Assembly (NCBI RefSeq): GCF_000002425.4
Contig: NC_037263.1
Location: 8,879,673-8,943,672, forward strand
Direction of reading: 5' to 3'
Source: Physcomitrium patens
Taxonomy: Eukaryota > Streptophyta > Bryopsida > Funariales > Funariaceae
Length of the DNA stretch: 64,000 nucleotides
In this document: piece after piece, positions 21,086 to 30,671 of the stretch
Position numbering within the stretch: position 1 is the stretch's first letter
How the letters are laid out: every line of letters starts with the position of its first letter
The notes under the pieces: generated by a model
The model's input: the letters and a program-made list of their open reading frames with translations, nothing else
Database searches by the model: none
What the model was told of the DNA's origin: nothing
Translations under genes and position numbers: made by a program

Positions 21086-22750
21086 TGTCATATTACGTGT
21101 TCTCTTATTCAGGAATACACTGGGTATCTGGCTATGGAAGGTATAGTTGTTTTTGCAAATAACAAAGAAACCCTAATAGATTTTATCCATGTATGAAGAA
21201 TATAATTGAAATATCAATTTCCAAGTATTTAAAAACACTCTTCATAGTCATTTTAACCATAAAATATTCCAATTGCTTTGTTTCTTTTATAATTAAGTTG
21301 TTTCTGTTTTTCTTAACAAGCCCTAACCCTAGCCAATGAGCTTTGACAAGCTGTAACTTTTGATCCAACTGTCCACTTAGTGTGAAATTTTGCACCCAAA
21401 TACCAGTATAAGCCTTCTATATGCTCAAAAAATTTCAGCCCAACCCAACTTACAAATTGCAAGAAAACGCCCAAAAACCGCACTGATGACACTCGGCCGC
21501 AACCTTGAAATTTGATGTAGAAACTCCAGAAGTGATTTCTCCTTTGTCAACCGTTAACTCCAGCTCAAAATTGAATAGCTACTTGATCTCCAAATCTTCT
21601 ATTACCAAGCCAAAAATTACGTCGATCCAATCAGTAGATCTTCAGATATCACAGAAACCCTATCCAACCCTAGACTGCCAACTTCCGACAACCCTTTGTA
21701 CTAAAACCCAGATATCTCTTGATTTCATTGTTAGATTAACACAAATTCTTGTATACACTTAGCACATCCAACTATCCAGACAATACCAAATTTTGATCTA
21801 TAGACGCTACACGACTTGCACAAACCGATTGAGAATGCAAACCATCAATGTTTTATATAAAATCCGAAACACCAAAATAAACACTGACTTTGAGAAGCAA
21901 TTGCTCTCCCTTCACAAATCCTAATGAAACCAAACTAGCGACCTTGAAAAGAGCTTGAAGCTAGCTCTTCGATCCAAAAACCCCATCTGAAAAAAAATCC
22001 CTTTATTTCTTAACCTTCCTCCCCTTTAACCCTAATTCTCCACTCTTTCAAACCCTAGCCTCTGAATTTCTTCAATCTTCCGTCTTGGATCCGGAATTGG
22101 CTCCTTCCATCTTGGATCTGGAATTGGCTCTTTCCGTCTTAGATCCGGAATTGACTCTCACCGTCAGAGCTTTTTCTTCCATTTTTACCTTTAAGAGATC
22201 TTTTTACCGAAAACAACGTTCCTTGAAACGGCACAGAGAACAGGATAGCCTGAAACAGAATCGAAACCCCGTAATCAGGACCACATTGAATCGCCCGACC
22301 AATTCAGGTCTCATATCGGCTAAGAGTCCAGTAGTAAGAGCCGGATGTTCCCCTAATTGGATCAAATTGATCCTTCGCGTCAAATTGGCTGAGGCCCGTA
22401 GTAAGACCTGGATTTTCCTGTAATTAGACTGCATTGGCTTGCCCGACCAATTCAGGTCTCATATTGAATAAGAGGACTCAGATTGGATTCTTGAAATTGG
22501 ATCCAATTGGCTCTTCGAATCAGGCTCATCCGTTGTGTGAATTGGTCCTTTCCCTTCCTGCTGACTCCCGTTTTTGGAATCGAACGGAGCATTTCAGTAT
22601 GCCCCGGTTGACTGTAACGGGGTGACTGAACCTAGCCTCTCAGTATTTGCACTGGAATTGGTCGTTGCTCCCAATATTCCAGATAACTGAACATTAATAA
22701 AAATCCTCTTCCTTTATATTTTCACAGTATACTCGTGTTACAACAAGACA
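21086..22750 (-). mobile_element. 5' LTR of CG-F (LTR-B type)
   Basis: 1665 bases, TGTCATATTACGTG...AACAAGACA, pair of 17466-19103, followed by TCGG. Confidence 0.92.
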
Positions 22751-23577
22751 TCGGGGTTTTAGGTCGGAGAGCTAGCTTCATGCTTTTGGAAAAAAGACGG
22801 AGAATTGGGGTTTTTTTTTATATATAGGATTTTGGGGAGACTGAGAGGGGGGGTTGCTAAAAGTCAGTGTTATATTAGTGAATTGGATTTTTTCATAAGA
22901 GAGGAAAGGCTGGTACTCTTGATTATTGATGGAATGGGAGATACTTCTATGGTTGAAATTCAAAGTTGTCTAGAAGGTTGAGTTTGCTGAATTTATGCGT
23001 GGTTGTGTTAATCTGACTGTACGAATAGAGGATATCTGCCAACAGTTTAAAGAAGTATTGGGAGTTGGCTAATTGGGGGCTGTTTAGGATTTCTATGATA
23101 ACTGAGGACCTACTGACAAGGATAAGAGGAATATCGGCAAGCGGCCAAGGAACATCGGTGCGGATTGCAACATAGCCTCATAATCTGTAAGCGGGGTTGA
23201 ACTCAAACTTCATGAGCATTCGAAAGGGCTTGCAGAGACACTAACAATAGATGTTTCACAATAAGTCAGAAGGACAAATTGAAGATCACAGCTTGCCAAA
23301 GTTCACAGTCTAGGATTAAGATAATTAACGATAAAGATAAAATAAAAACATAAAATAAATAAAATAAAATAAAAATAACAAAAGAGATTGAAGTTACATA
23401 GGGTCTCTAGGTGTTTTATATTGGAATTAAGCTTTTACATTGCAATCCAATATAGATTGTATTTGGGTAGTCAAGAACCCGATAAACTGCTTGAGTACTA
23501 GCGAAATACCATACTACCTCTTTCAGCTAGACGCCCAATGTTAGGGACATAGTCCTTAGACCTTTCTAGAGACAAGT

Positions 23578-23815
23578 TTCTAGAACCTTCTAGAAAGAAG
23601 TCTCTAGAAACTTCCAGAAGATTTCTTTAATATTCTCTTAGAATATTCTTCAAAGATTCTCTAAAGATTCTTTGAAGATTCCCTAAAGATTCCCTTAGAA
23701 GGCTCTAGAAGATTCTTAGAATATTCTAGTAGATTCTAGGAAATTACTTGAGAAGCTTCCTAGCTCTTGGGTAGTTGCTCGAGAAGCTTCATAATTCTTG
23801 GGAAGCTTCTTGATG
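23578..23815 (+). promoter_or_regulatory. Cluster of heat-shock-element-like motifs in U3
   Basis: 23578-23595 is a perfect alternating TTCnnGAAnnTTCnnGAA. 23607-23619 reads GAAnnTTCnnGAA. Further GAAnnTTC pairs lie at 23641-23649, 23709-23715, 23719-23727, 23752-23759, 23782-23789 and 23802-23809. In the 3' LTR the same cluster is at 29641-29880, where 29670-29687 is a perfect four-unit array. This is the binding pattern of heat shock factors. Confidence 0.7.
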
Positions 23816-23842
23816 CGCTTCCTTAGAATCATAGGCCAATAG

Positions 23843-23885
23843 TATATATAGGAGTCGAGGCTGAAGAGTTCTTCAGTCTCGACAA
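23843..23885 (+). promoter_or_regulatory. TATA box and predicted transcript start of Chromo-1
   Basis: TATATATA at 23843-23850. 24 bases after it AGTCTCGACAA (23875-23885) is exactly complementary to 24015-24025 just inside the LTR. The distance fits a transcription start, so the first 11 bases of the RNA could pair with the PBS. Confidence 0.7.
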
Positions 23886-24014
23886 CACATCTCTTGAAGC
23901 TCTAGCTCAATTGTCTTGGCGTTGCTCTTGTACTCATCTGATAATCTAGTTCTTCTCATTTCTTCTTGAACTTCTTGTTTAGATTTCTTGTTTGTATTTT
24001 TGGTCCGTGACAGT

Positions 24015-24025
24015 TTGTCGAGACT
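24015..24025 (+). other. Self-priming type primer-binding site of Chromo-1
   Basis: TTGTCGAGACT, two bases inside the 5' LTR, perfect complement of the predicted RNA 5' end (23875-23885). No TGG-type tRNA PBS is seen at this place. Eleven pairing bases next to the LTR is the arrangement known from Tf1. Confidence 0.72.
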
Positions 24026-24059
24026 ACCTTTATCTTAATATCAGAGCTGAATCCTTCTT

Positions 24060-24402
24060 GTTTGAGAGCAGATTACCCCTCTTCTTGAAGGTATTCTAGC
24101 GCTTTAAGGGTTGCGGATTACCTTCCTCTAAACTGATATTTTCTCAATCACAATATCAGAGCTTAGTTCTTTGAGGCAGAGAGTGGACTACCCCTTTTCT
24201 TGGAGATACTTGAGCGTTCTAAGGGTTGCGGATTACCCTCTCTTGGACTGATATTAATTCTTTCTTTTTGTTTAGCATAGCTACTAAAAAAGACTGTTAA
24301 CATCGATTTCAGAGCTTTGCCTTCTTGATAGAGTGCGGATTACCCCTCTTCTCGAAAGCATTGAGGCATTTTTAGAGGTTGCGGATTACCCTCCTCTAAA
24401 AC
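24060..24402 (+). repeat. Leader repeats with GGATTACCC hairpins (Chromo-1)
   Basis: Three imperfect repeats of about 110-140 bases (from ~24037, ~24156, ~24300), each opening with ATCAGAGCT or TTCAGAGCT and each holding two GGATTACCC-type motifs: near 24071, 24113, 24185, 24229, 24335 and 24382. The last is the loop of a perfect 9-bp hairpin, TTTTAGAGG (24370-24378) with CCTCTAAAA (24393-24401). Other copies have shorter arms. The same motif in hairpins occurs in the Chromo-2 leader (47166-47332). Confidence 0.75.
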
Positions 24403-24529
24403 TAAAATCGTTTAGTGTTTTTTTTCTTTTCTCCGAGTAGGTTTTAGTGACAGGTAGTGCTACAATTTTCTCCAAGAGACTTAGCAATTTCTTCTTCTCT
24501 CAAAATTTTAATCCATCTATTCTCTAAAT

Positions 24530-25579
24530 ATGGAAGTAGACCAGGTCATAGACAGTGCATCTCCACAAGTAGACAATAGAGTGGCAACTCTTGCAAATCT
24601 TCAAGCTCTTATGAATAGTGTACGAAAGGAGATTGCATTTCTTCGTAATCCAAGTAAAGAACCTCAAATTGATTTAGTGATCGAAGAAGCTAGATGCGAA
24701 ATTCATAGCCTACAACAAGAGATTATTCGACTGAGAGAAGCAAGACATGTGTCACATACGACCCCTATGGATACTTCAAGGATTAGTACGAAAGAACCAA
24801 AAGCAAGTTTGTCAAACAAGTTTGACGGAACAAGAGCCAACTTCCGAGGTTTTGTGAAACAAGTACGGCTTTACCTACGCCTATACCCTTCTCGTTATCC
24901 GAATGGATTTACCCAGGTTGCTTTCATAGGTACTCTTCTATCAGAAAATGCTCGCTCTTGGTTTGCTCCACTATTGGAGAAGGATTCTCTAATATTGTAT
25001 GACTTAGAGGCTTTCATAAAGAGACTTACTGCTACGTTTGGAGATAGCGATCGAGAAAGAGTGGCTGAAAGAAAGATACAAAATCTGCGACAAGGATCAC
25101 GTTCTGCTGCAATCTATGCTGCAAAATTTCAACAGCTTACATGTGATCTTGATTGGAATGATAAGGCGTTCATGACACGATTTCGATATGGACTGAGAGA
25201 TGATGTCAAGAATTTATTGATCACCATGCCTAAGGCGGATACTTTAGAAGAACTTATATCTCAGGCAATTATTTGTAAAAATCGCCTCTTTGAATTACGA
25301 CAAGAAAGACGATCAGGCTGGAGAAATGATGGAGCATTTGCTACATTTTCAAAAGGTCTAGAGAATCACTCCACAGATCCTGAACCCATGCAAATTGATG
25401 CGGTATGTTTCAAACCCCTCACAGCTGAGGAAAGGAAGCGATGGTTTGAACAAAACTTGTGTTTATATTGCGGAGAAGCAGGCCATAAAGCTGTAGATTG
25501 TCGGAAGAAACAGAAGCCTCAAACAACAAGACTCAAGAGTACAAGCATGCAGGAAAACAGGGACGCCCAGCCACAATAG
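24530..25579 (+). CDS. gag: Gag of Chromo-1
   Basis: 349 codons, complete. The coiled N-terminal part (residues ~15-80, leucine- and glutamate-rich) is followed by a capsid region of the retrotrans_gag type (residues ~95-260: [35 protein letters not shown]...F...[17 protein letters not shown]...YA..F..L) and a nucleocapsid with one zinc knuckle [14 protein letters not shown] (CX2CX4HX4C, about residues 309-322). It would assemble the particle and package RNA. The start at 24530 is the first ATG of the frame and lies just after the leader repeats. It ends 82 bases inside the pol frame, which lies in the -1 frame, so Pol is probably made by -1 frameshifting. No canonical X XXY YYZ heptamer is obvious in the overlap. 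Confidence 0.93.
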   Translation: MEVDQVIDSASPQVDNRVATLANLQALMNSVRKEIAFLRNPSKEPQIDLVIEEARCEIHSLQQEIIRLREARHVSHTTPMDTSRISTKEPKASLSNKFDGTRANFRGFVKQVRLYLRLYPSRYPNGFTQVAFIGTLLSENARSWFAPLLEKDSLILYDLEAFIKRLTATFGDSDRERVAERKIQNLRQGSRSAAIYAAKFQQLTCDLDWNDKAFMTRFRYGLRDDVKNLLITMPKADTLEELISQAIICKNRLFELRQERRSGWRNDGAFATFSKGLENHSTDPEPMQIDAVCFKPLTAEERKRWFEQNLCLYCGEAGHKAVDCRKKQKPQTTRLKSTSMQENRDAQPQ

Positions 25580-28500
25580 GGATCGTGCGGCTGGACATCT
25601 CAACATCCAAAATTAATCAAGGTCCCTTTCTCTCAGCTCAACCTTCAGATTGTTTTATGGTACCTTTACATCTGGGTATTCAAGAACTACAAGTCGATGC
25701 TTTATTAGACTCGGGTGCATCCGCTTACTTTATAGATGAAGAGTTTGCCAAGCTTCACAATATTTCTCTTATAAAGAAACTTAAGCCTGTACATGTAGAA
25801 GTCATAGACGGACGACCATTGTCTTCGGGCAATGTTATCCATGAAACTAAACCATTGAAGGTACGTCTTGAAAACCATGAGAGCAATATTGTGTTTAATG
25901 TTATCAAGACCCCTTCATGTCCTATCATTTTGGGACTATCTTGGCTTGATAGATATAATCCATTGATAGATTGGAAGTTGCGGAAAGTGACATTTCCAAC
26001 AAACTCCTTGAAGGTGGAATCTGCCAAGACAATGTCTAGAAACAAATCCTTGTTTATAGGAGCAAGGGCTTTCATGAAGGAAGCCAAGCAAAATACACCT
26101 CTTGTCATCTTCGCAACTCCGACTCGAGAAGCTGCAACTCCGACTTTGGTTATTCCAAAGCAGTATGAAGAATTCAAAGATGTCTTTGAAAAGAAGAATG
26201 CTGATATGCTGCCAAAGCATCGACCCTATGACTGTGCCATTGAATTCCAAGAAGGAGCACAACCACCTTTTGGACCAATCTACAATTTGTCGCAGACGGA
26301 GTTGACTGAGTTGCGGAAGTACATTGACGAGAATCTAGCCAAGAACTTCATCCGTCATTCGAAGTCGCCAACTGGGGCACCAATCTTATTTGTGAAGAAG
26401 AAAGATGGCTCACTACGGATGTGCGTGGACTATCGAGGTCTCAACAAGGTGACAAAAAAGAATCGCTACCCACTGCCTTTGATCTCTGGTCTTCTAGAAC
26501 AACTTAGGCGTGCAAGGATCTTTACAAAGATTGACCTAAGAGGAGCTTACAACCTTGTGCAAATTAAGGAAGGACATGAATGGAAGACAGCATTCCGAAC
26601 AAGGTATGGCCATTTTGAATACAATGTCATGCCATTTGGTCTTACTAATGCTCCAGCGGTCTTTCAACACATGATGAATGACATCTTTCGAGAGCATCTA
26701 GACATTTTTGTTATCATCTATCTAGATGATATTTTGATATTTTCTAAGAACGAGGAAGAACATGAGAAGCACGTTCGTCTGGTACTCAAAAAACTATGGG
26801 AGTGAGGACTCTATGCCAAATTGGAGAAGTGCTTATTTCACCAAACTGAGATGGAGTTTTTGGGATTCATCGTGACTACGAAAGGCTTGAAGATGGATCC
26901 AAAGAAGGTGGAAGCAATCATGTCTTGAGAAGTTCCGAAGACGGTTAGGGATGTACAATGTTTTCTTGGATTTGTTAACTACTATCGGATCTTCATCAAG
27001 AATTATTCTCAAGTTGCTGCCCCCCTCACTCGGTTAACATGTAAGGACAAGCTCGAATGGGGACCTATCGCAGAAAAAGCATTTCAAGATTTGAAGATGG
27101 TATTTACTACAGCTCCAATCTTGGTACATCCGAACTTTACAAAGGCCTTTTATTTGGAGACAGGTGCTTCGGATTTTGCTTTGGGAGCTGTACTTTCACA
27201 GATGGGCGTAGATGAGAAGCTCCATCCAGTTGCATTCTATTCTCGAAAATTCTCTGCTGCTGAGATCAAATATAAGATCCACGATAACGAACTCCTTGCT
27301 ATAGTAGATTCTTTCCAAGAGTGGCACCACTTTCTCGAAGGAACTACACATCCAGTGACTGTATATACGGATCACAAGAATTTGGAGTATTTTATGTCGG
27401 CTCGGGTTTTGAATCGGCGTCAAGCTCGGTGGAGTATGTCGCTATCCAGGTTCGACTTTGTTATTACTTATCGGCCTGGGAAGCAACAAAGGTTGTCCAA
27501 TGCATTATCAAGGAGATCATATCTCGCGCCAAAGGCTGAAGATGCAGCATTTGATCAACAGTGCACGACATTGTTGAAGCTAGAGAAATTTCGGCTCAAT
27601 GCAGCTATTGTATCAATTGATGCTGACTTCCTCGACCAGGTACGGGCCGCAACCATTGAAGATTCTCTAGCCCTTGATATCAAGCAACATGCTAGTGATG
27701 ATAAATTCAAGATGGAAGGAGATCTAGTATATTTTGAAGAGCGGTTGTATATCCCAAAAGGGCCAACACGACTCCGAGTTCTTCAATCTCGTCATGACTT
27801 TCCAGCTCCGGGACATTTTGGATTCAATAAGACCTTGGAACTTATTTCCCGTGATTTCTGGTGGCCTCAAATGTGGAAGGATGTAAAAGATTTTGTTGTA
27901 TCTTGTGACATTTGTTCAAGATCCAAAAACCCTCAACATCAGCATTATGGACTTCCACAGCCATTGCCTATTCCGCACCGACCATGGTCTTCGGTTTCTA
28001 TGGACTTTATTACGGATCTACCACCATCAAATTCATTTGACAGCACTTTTGTTGTCGTAGACCGGCTTACAAAGATGGCACATTTTGTCCCTTGCAAGAA
28101 GACATCGTCAAGCGAAGACACAGCAAGACTCTTTCTTGATAATGTATATCGATATCATGGTCTACCAGATGATATCGTATCGGATCGAGGAACCCAGTTT
28201 GTGTCAAAGTTTTGGAAATCTCTTTTTGAAATATTGAAGGTGGATATCAAGCTTTCTTCGACATTTCATCCTCAAACGGACGGCCAAACAGAACGGGTGA
28301 ATCAAGTTTTAGAGCAATATTTACGTTGCACCATCAACTATCAACAAGATGATTGGATCGCATATCTACCGCTAGCCGAGTTCGTATATAACAACACCCT
28401 TCATGCGTCAACTCAACAAACGCCATTCTTTTCCAATTATGGATACCATCTGAAGCTTGACTTATGGAGTTCGTCAATGATTAACAATCCGGCAGCTGAA

Positions 28501-29058
28501 GGATTGGTGAAGGAGCTTTTGCAGCTTCAAACTACATTGAAGCTTCAATTGCAAACTGCCCAAGAATCTTACAAGGCGTCCGTGGACAAATTTCGAAATC
28601 AGGCACCTAAATTCACGATTGGAGACAAAGTTTGGCTGCTTCGACGAAATATTAAGACCAAGCGGCCATGTGACAAATTGGACTATCGGAGATTGGGACC
28701 ATTTGTTATCCAGAAGCAGATCAATCCTGTAGCGTATCATCTGGAGTTACCAGCTACTATGAAGGTACATCCTGTCTTTCATGTTTCTTTGTTGGAGCCT
28801 TATCGAGAATCGTCTTTTCCTGGAAGAGTACAATGTCCACCACCTAGCATAGAAATAGAGAACCACGAAGAATACGAGGTGGAAAAGGTCCTGGATTCAC
28901 GGCAAAGACGAGGTAAATTAGAATACTTTGTGCATTGGAGCGGTTATGATATTAATGAACAAACATGGGAGCCGGTCGAAAATCTCGCGAATGCACCGCA
29001 AAAGGTACAGGAGTTTCATCGACGATATCCTGAGAAACCCAAGCCGGTTCGACAATAG
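25498..29058 (+). pseudogene. pol: Pol of Chromo-1 (PR-RT-RNase H-IN-chromodomain), two stops
   Basis: 1186-codon frame interrupted only by TGA at 26803-26805 and 26926-26928; the second stands where relatives have W (MS-W-.VPK). Domains: protease with LLDSGAS (Asp 71); RT with [19 protein letters not shown] and YLDDILIFS (YLDD at residues 408-411); RNase H with LETGASDFALGAVLSQ and YTDHKNLEYF (~545-625); integrase zinc domain HFGFNKTLELISRDFWWP...CDIC (~775-800) and catalytic triad in SMDFITDL, SDRGTQF and DGQTERVNQ (~836, ~895, ~931); GPF-type module (RRLGPFVIQKQ); and a C-terminal chromodomain VEKVLDSRQ...YFVHWSGYDINEQTWEPVENL (~1126-1165). The chromodomain would steer integration to marked chromatin. 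The element needs only these two codons repaired to be open, so it is young or read through; readthrough is not supported by anything I see. Confidence 0.93.
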
Positions 29059-29197
29059 CTTCTTACTGAAGCTTGCTCATCCAGAAAACAGAAAAGAGGA
29101 GAGAGCACCACCAAAATCCATAGTTGATGTAGTCATTCTCTCCAAGATAGCGTAGAATTTTATTAGTAGCCCAAGTTTGTTCTTATTGTTTTAGCCT

Positions 29198-29551
29198 TTG
29201 AATATGGATAGCCAAGATACTACACTTGTCATGTCATCTCAAGCAACTAGCTCACGAAGACGACCGCGAGATGAAGAACCGCTTGCACCACGACGACGTA
29301 GAAGGATTCCGAGCAACAGATCGTTGGTGATTGTATTTGAGGTCGAGCCTGCCTACAATGGTCAGCCAGAAGGAGTGTTTGCAGGACAATTTCACAATAA
29401 AGACACGGAGGTTCATGCTTGGTCAGAAGTTGAAGGCGAGGGCCACTACCGTTGGCTTCAAGGACCATTGAATCAATTGCCTCGTGAACAACAATTGGAA
29501 TTCATAACAGAGGTTATGCGACAGATCTTCATTTTCTTGTGTTGGTATTGA
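29198..29551 (+). CDS. ORF3 of Chromo-1, extra small protein
   Basis: 117 codons, open, starting 139 bases after the pol stop and ending 50 bases before the 3' LTR. Residues ~19-45 are strongly basic (RRRPRDEE..APRRRRRIPSNR), resembling a nuclear localisation or nucleic-acid-binding region. The C-terminal part (LVIVFEVEP...GQPEGVFAGQF...GHYRWLQGPLNQLPREQQLEFITEVMRQIF) has counterparts in Chromo-2 ORF3 (6448-6870). No transmembrane segment or signal peptide is visible, so it is not envelope-like. No family recognised. Expression from the genomic RNA would need a subgenomic or spliced message, or reinitiation. Presence at the same place in both chromoviruses suggests a conserved third gene. Confidence 0.72.
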   Translation: MNMDSQDTTLVMSSQATSSRRRPRDEEPLAPRRRRRIPSNRSLVIVFEVEPAYNGQPEGVFAGQFHNKDTEVHAWSEVEGEGHYRWLQGPLNQLPREQQLEFITEVMRQIFIFLCWY

Positions 29552-29587
29552 CTAACGATAACATTGCTTCTCGGAGACCTCAAAGCT

Positions 29588-29601
29588 AAAGGAGGAGGTG
29601 A
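29588..29601 (+). other. Polypurine tract of Chromo-1
   Basis: AAAGGAGGAGGTGA directly before the 3' LTR; primer for plus-strand synthesis in LTR retrotransposons. Purine throughout except one T. Confidence 0.75.
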
Positions 29602-30075
29602 TGTTAGGGACATAGTCCTTAGACCTTTCTAGAGACAAGTTTCTAGAACCTTCTAGAAAAGAGTCTCTAGAAAATTCCAGAAGATTCCTTGAATATTCTC
29701 TTAGAATATTCTTTAAAGATTCCCTAAATATTCTTTGAAGATTCCCTAAAGATTCTCTTAGAAGGTTCTAGAAGATTCTTAGAATATTTTAGTAGATTCT
29801 AGGAAGTTACTTGAGAAGCTTTCTAGCTCTTGGGTAGTTGCTCGAGAAGCTTCATAATTCTTGGGAAGCTTCTTGATGCGCTTCCTTAGAACCATAGGCC
29901 AATAGTATATATAGGAGTCGAGGCTGAAGAGTTCTTCTGTCTCGACAACACATCTCTTGAAGCTCTAGCTCAATTCTCTTGGCGTTGCTCTTGTACTCAT
30001 CTGATAATCTAGTTCTTATCATTTCTTCTTGAACTTCTTCTTTAGATTTCTTGTTTGTATTTTTGGTCCGTGACA
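29602..30075 (+). mobile_element. 3' LTR of Chromo-1
   Basis: 474 bases, same length as the 5' LTR and aligned without gaps, with about 18 substitutions. Followed by CCCAA. Confidence 0.95.
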
Positions 30076-30118
30076 CCCAAGGCGTTCTCAAGTAAGATAG
30101 CACATAATATGACACCAT

Positions 30119-30218
30119 TCAATTGGAAGATTTTTTGGAAACCCACTTCACAACTCGCATTAATGAGAACCAGTTATGTCTGTATTATACGTAAACTTGG
30201 GATATGTTTACTCAGTGG
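30119..30218 (+). other. T1 3' region, copy 1, ending at duplication junction
   Basis: TTCAATTGGAAGATTTTTTGG...TTTACTCAGTGG corresponds to 40839-40938. Homology to the second copy stops at about 30218, and sequence of the LTR-A array (AAAACCCTAAATCC...) follows. This is the novel joint of the tandem duplication. Confidence 0.75.
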
Positions 30219-30623
30219 CAAGAAAACCCTAAATCCTAAAAACCCTAAACCCTAAACCTCGTTGAGACTCGGTTTTGTACCTCAGGGTCTGATTTCGACC
30301 CTGGTTCATAACCGGCCCTCTCCGGGTATCAATATCTAGTTTTTTTAAGTAATTTTTGTTTTTAGAATTTACTCTTAACTTTCTTTTAAAGATTCCTATA
30401 TCATTTATTTTCCCAATCTACTTTGATTTTCCTTACTTATGGTACTACAAAGTAAGTAGAAGTCACCTTTCTAAAAGGTAGCATCGATACCTTTTAATTT
30501 TTCTACCCCTTTGGCTATTAACTATATTTCTAAGATAATTTGTTCTAATACTTTGAACTAAGATCTCTTAAATTATAATAATTTCCACACTCTTTCACCT
30601 ATTAATCATGTTACATCACGACA
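30219..30623 (-). mobile_element. Truncated left (3') LTR-A of CG-E
   Basis: Begins within the telomere-like array and then jumps to GTTGAGACTCGG, so the LTR start and about 650 internal bases are missing. From there it follows 15735-16102 to CATCACGACA at 30623 with scattered differences (e.g. GTACCTCAGGG against GTGCCTTAGGG). Next to it lies the purine tract of CG-E (AAGGGGGGTGGA on the minus strand, 30624-30635). Confidence 0.85.
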
Positions 30624-30671
30624 TCCACCCCCCTTGAATCTGTACATCCTCCGGCATGCGCCAACGATTCT

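Larger units (their letters stand above)
17466..22750 (-). mobile_element. CG-F, non-autonomous LTR retrotransposon
   Basis: Complete 5285-base element: LTRs 17466-19103 and 21086-22750, internal part 19104-21085 on the minus strand, exact 4-bp target duplication TCGG at 17462-17465 and 22751-22754. The empty site is visible in the paralogous copy around 40010 (GAGAATCGGAGTTTT). PBS is at 21064-21081; the purine tract before the 3' LTR is GGAGGA (19104-19109, minus strand). It carries gag and a second ORF but no protease, RT or integrase, so it would depend on an autonomous relative such as CG-E. Confidence 0.95.
23539..24012 (+). mobile_element. 5' LTR of Chromo-1
   Basis: TGTTAGGGACATAG...GGTCCGTGACA. 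The U3 region 23561-23815 is packed with TTCnnGAA-type blocks, followed by CCAAT (23836-23840) and TATATATA (23843-23850). Confidence 0.95.
23539..30075 (+). mobile_element. Chromo-1, nearly intact chromovirus
   Basis: 6537 bases: LTRs 23539-24012 and 29602-30075 (474 bases each, about 18 differences counted by eye, near 4%), perfect 5-bp target duplication CCCAA (23534-23538 and 30076-30080), self-priming type PBS, leader with repeated hairpins, gag 24530-25579, pol 25498-29058 with two TGA codons, ORF3 29198-29551, purine tract, LTR. It inserted in the inverted LTR-B; the empty site is near 40790. Confidence 0.97.
16911..30114 (+). mobile_element. LTR-B of CG family, inverted, split by CG-F and Chromo-1
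   Basis: Starts TGTCGTGTTGTAACACG at 16911 and ends ATAATATGACA at 30114. Flanks are CCGT (16907-16910) and CCAT (30115-30118), a 4-bp duplication with one G-to-A change at the CpG. Its parts are 16911-17465, 22755-23538 and 30076-30114. The unsplit copy is 39462-40834, which shows the empty sites of both CG-F and Chromo-1. It has no coding content of its own. Confidence 0.88.

Noticed and set aside
22434-22625. ORFs within LTR-B with GLI...MRPEL-like repeats (12911-13129, 18557-18787, 22204-22434)
   Set aside because: They fall in the gag-derived, internally repeated part of LTR-B, are on different strands and have no consistent frame.
23339-23400. AAATAAAATAAAATAAA stretch as a scaffold-attachment or origin region
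   Set aside because: A simple AT-rich run shared by both LTR-B copies (also near 40600); no further signals.
24037-24402. CRISPR-like array because of regularly spaced GGATTACCC motifs
   Set aside because: Units are diverged, lie in a retrotransposon leader of a eukaryote and form hairpins; spacers are not unique sequences between identical repeats.
24530-29551. Domesticated host gene derived from a chromovirus
   Set aside because: Paired LTRs, PBS, purine tract and an exact CCCAA duplication show a normal, recent transposon copy; pol has two stops.
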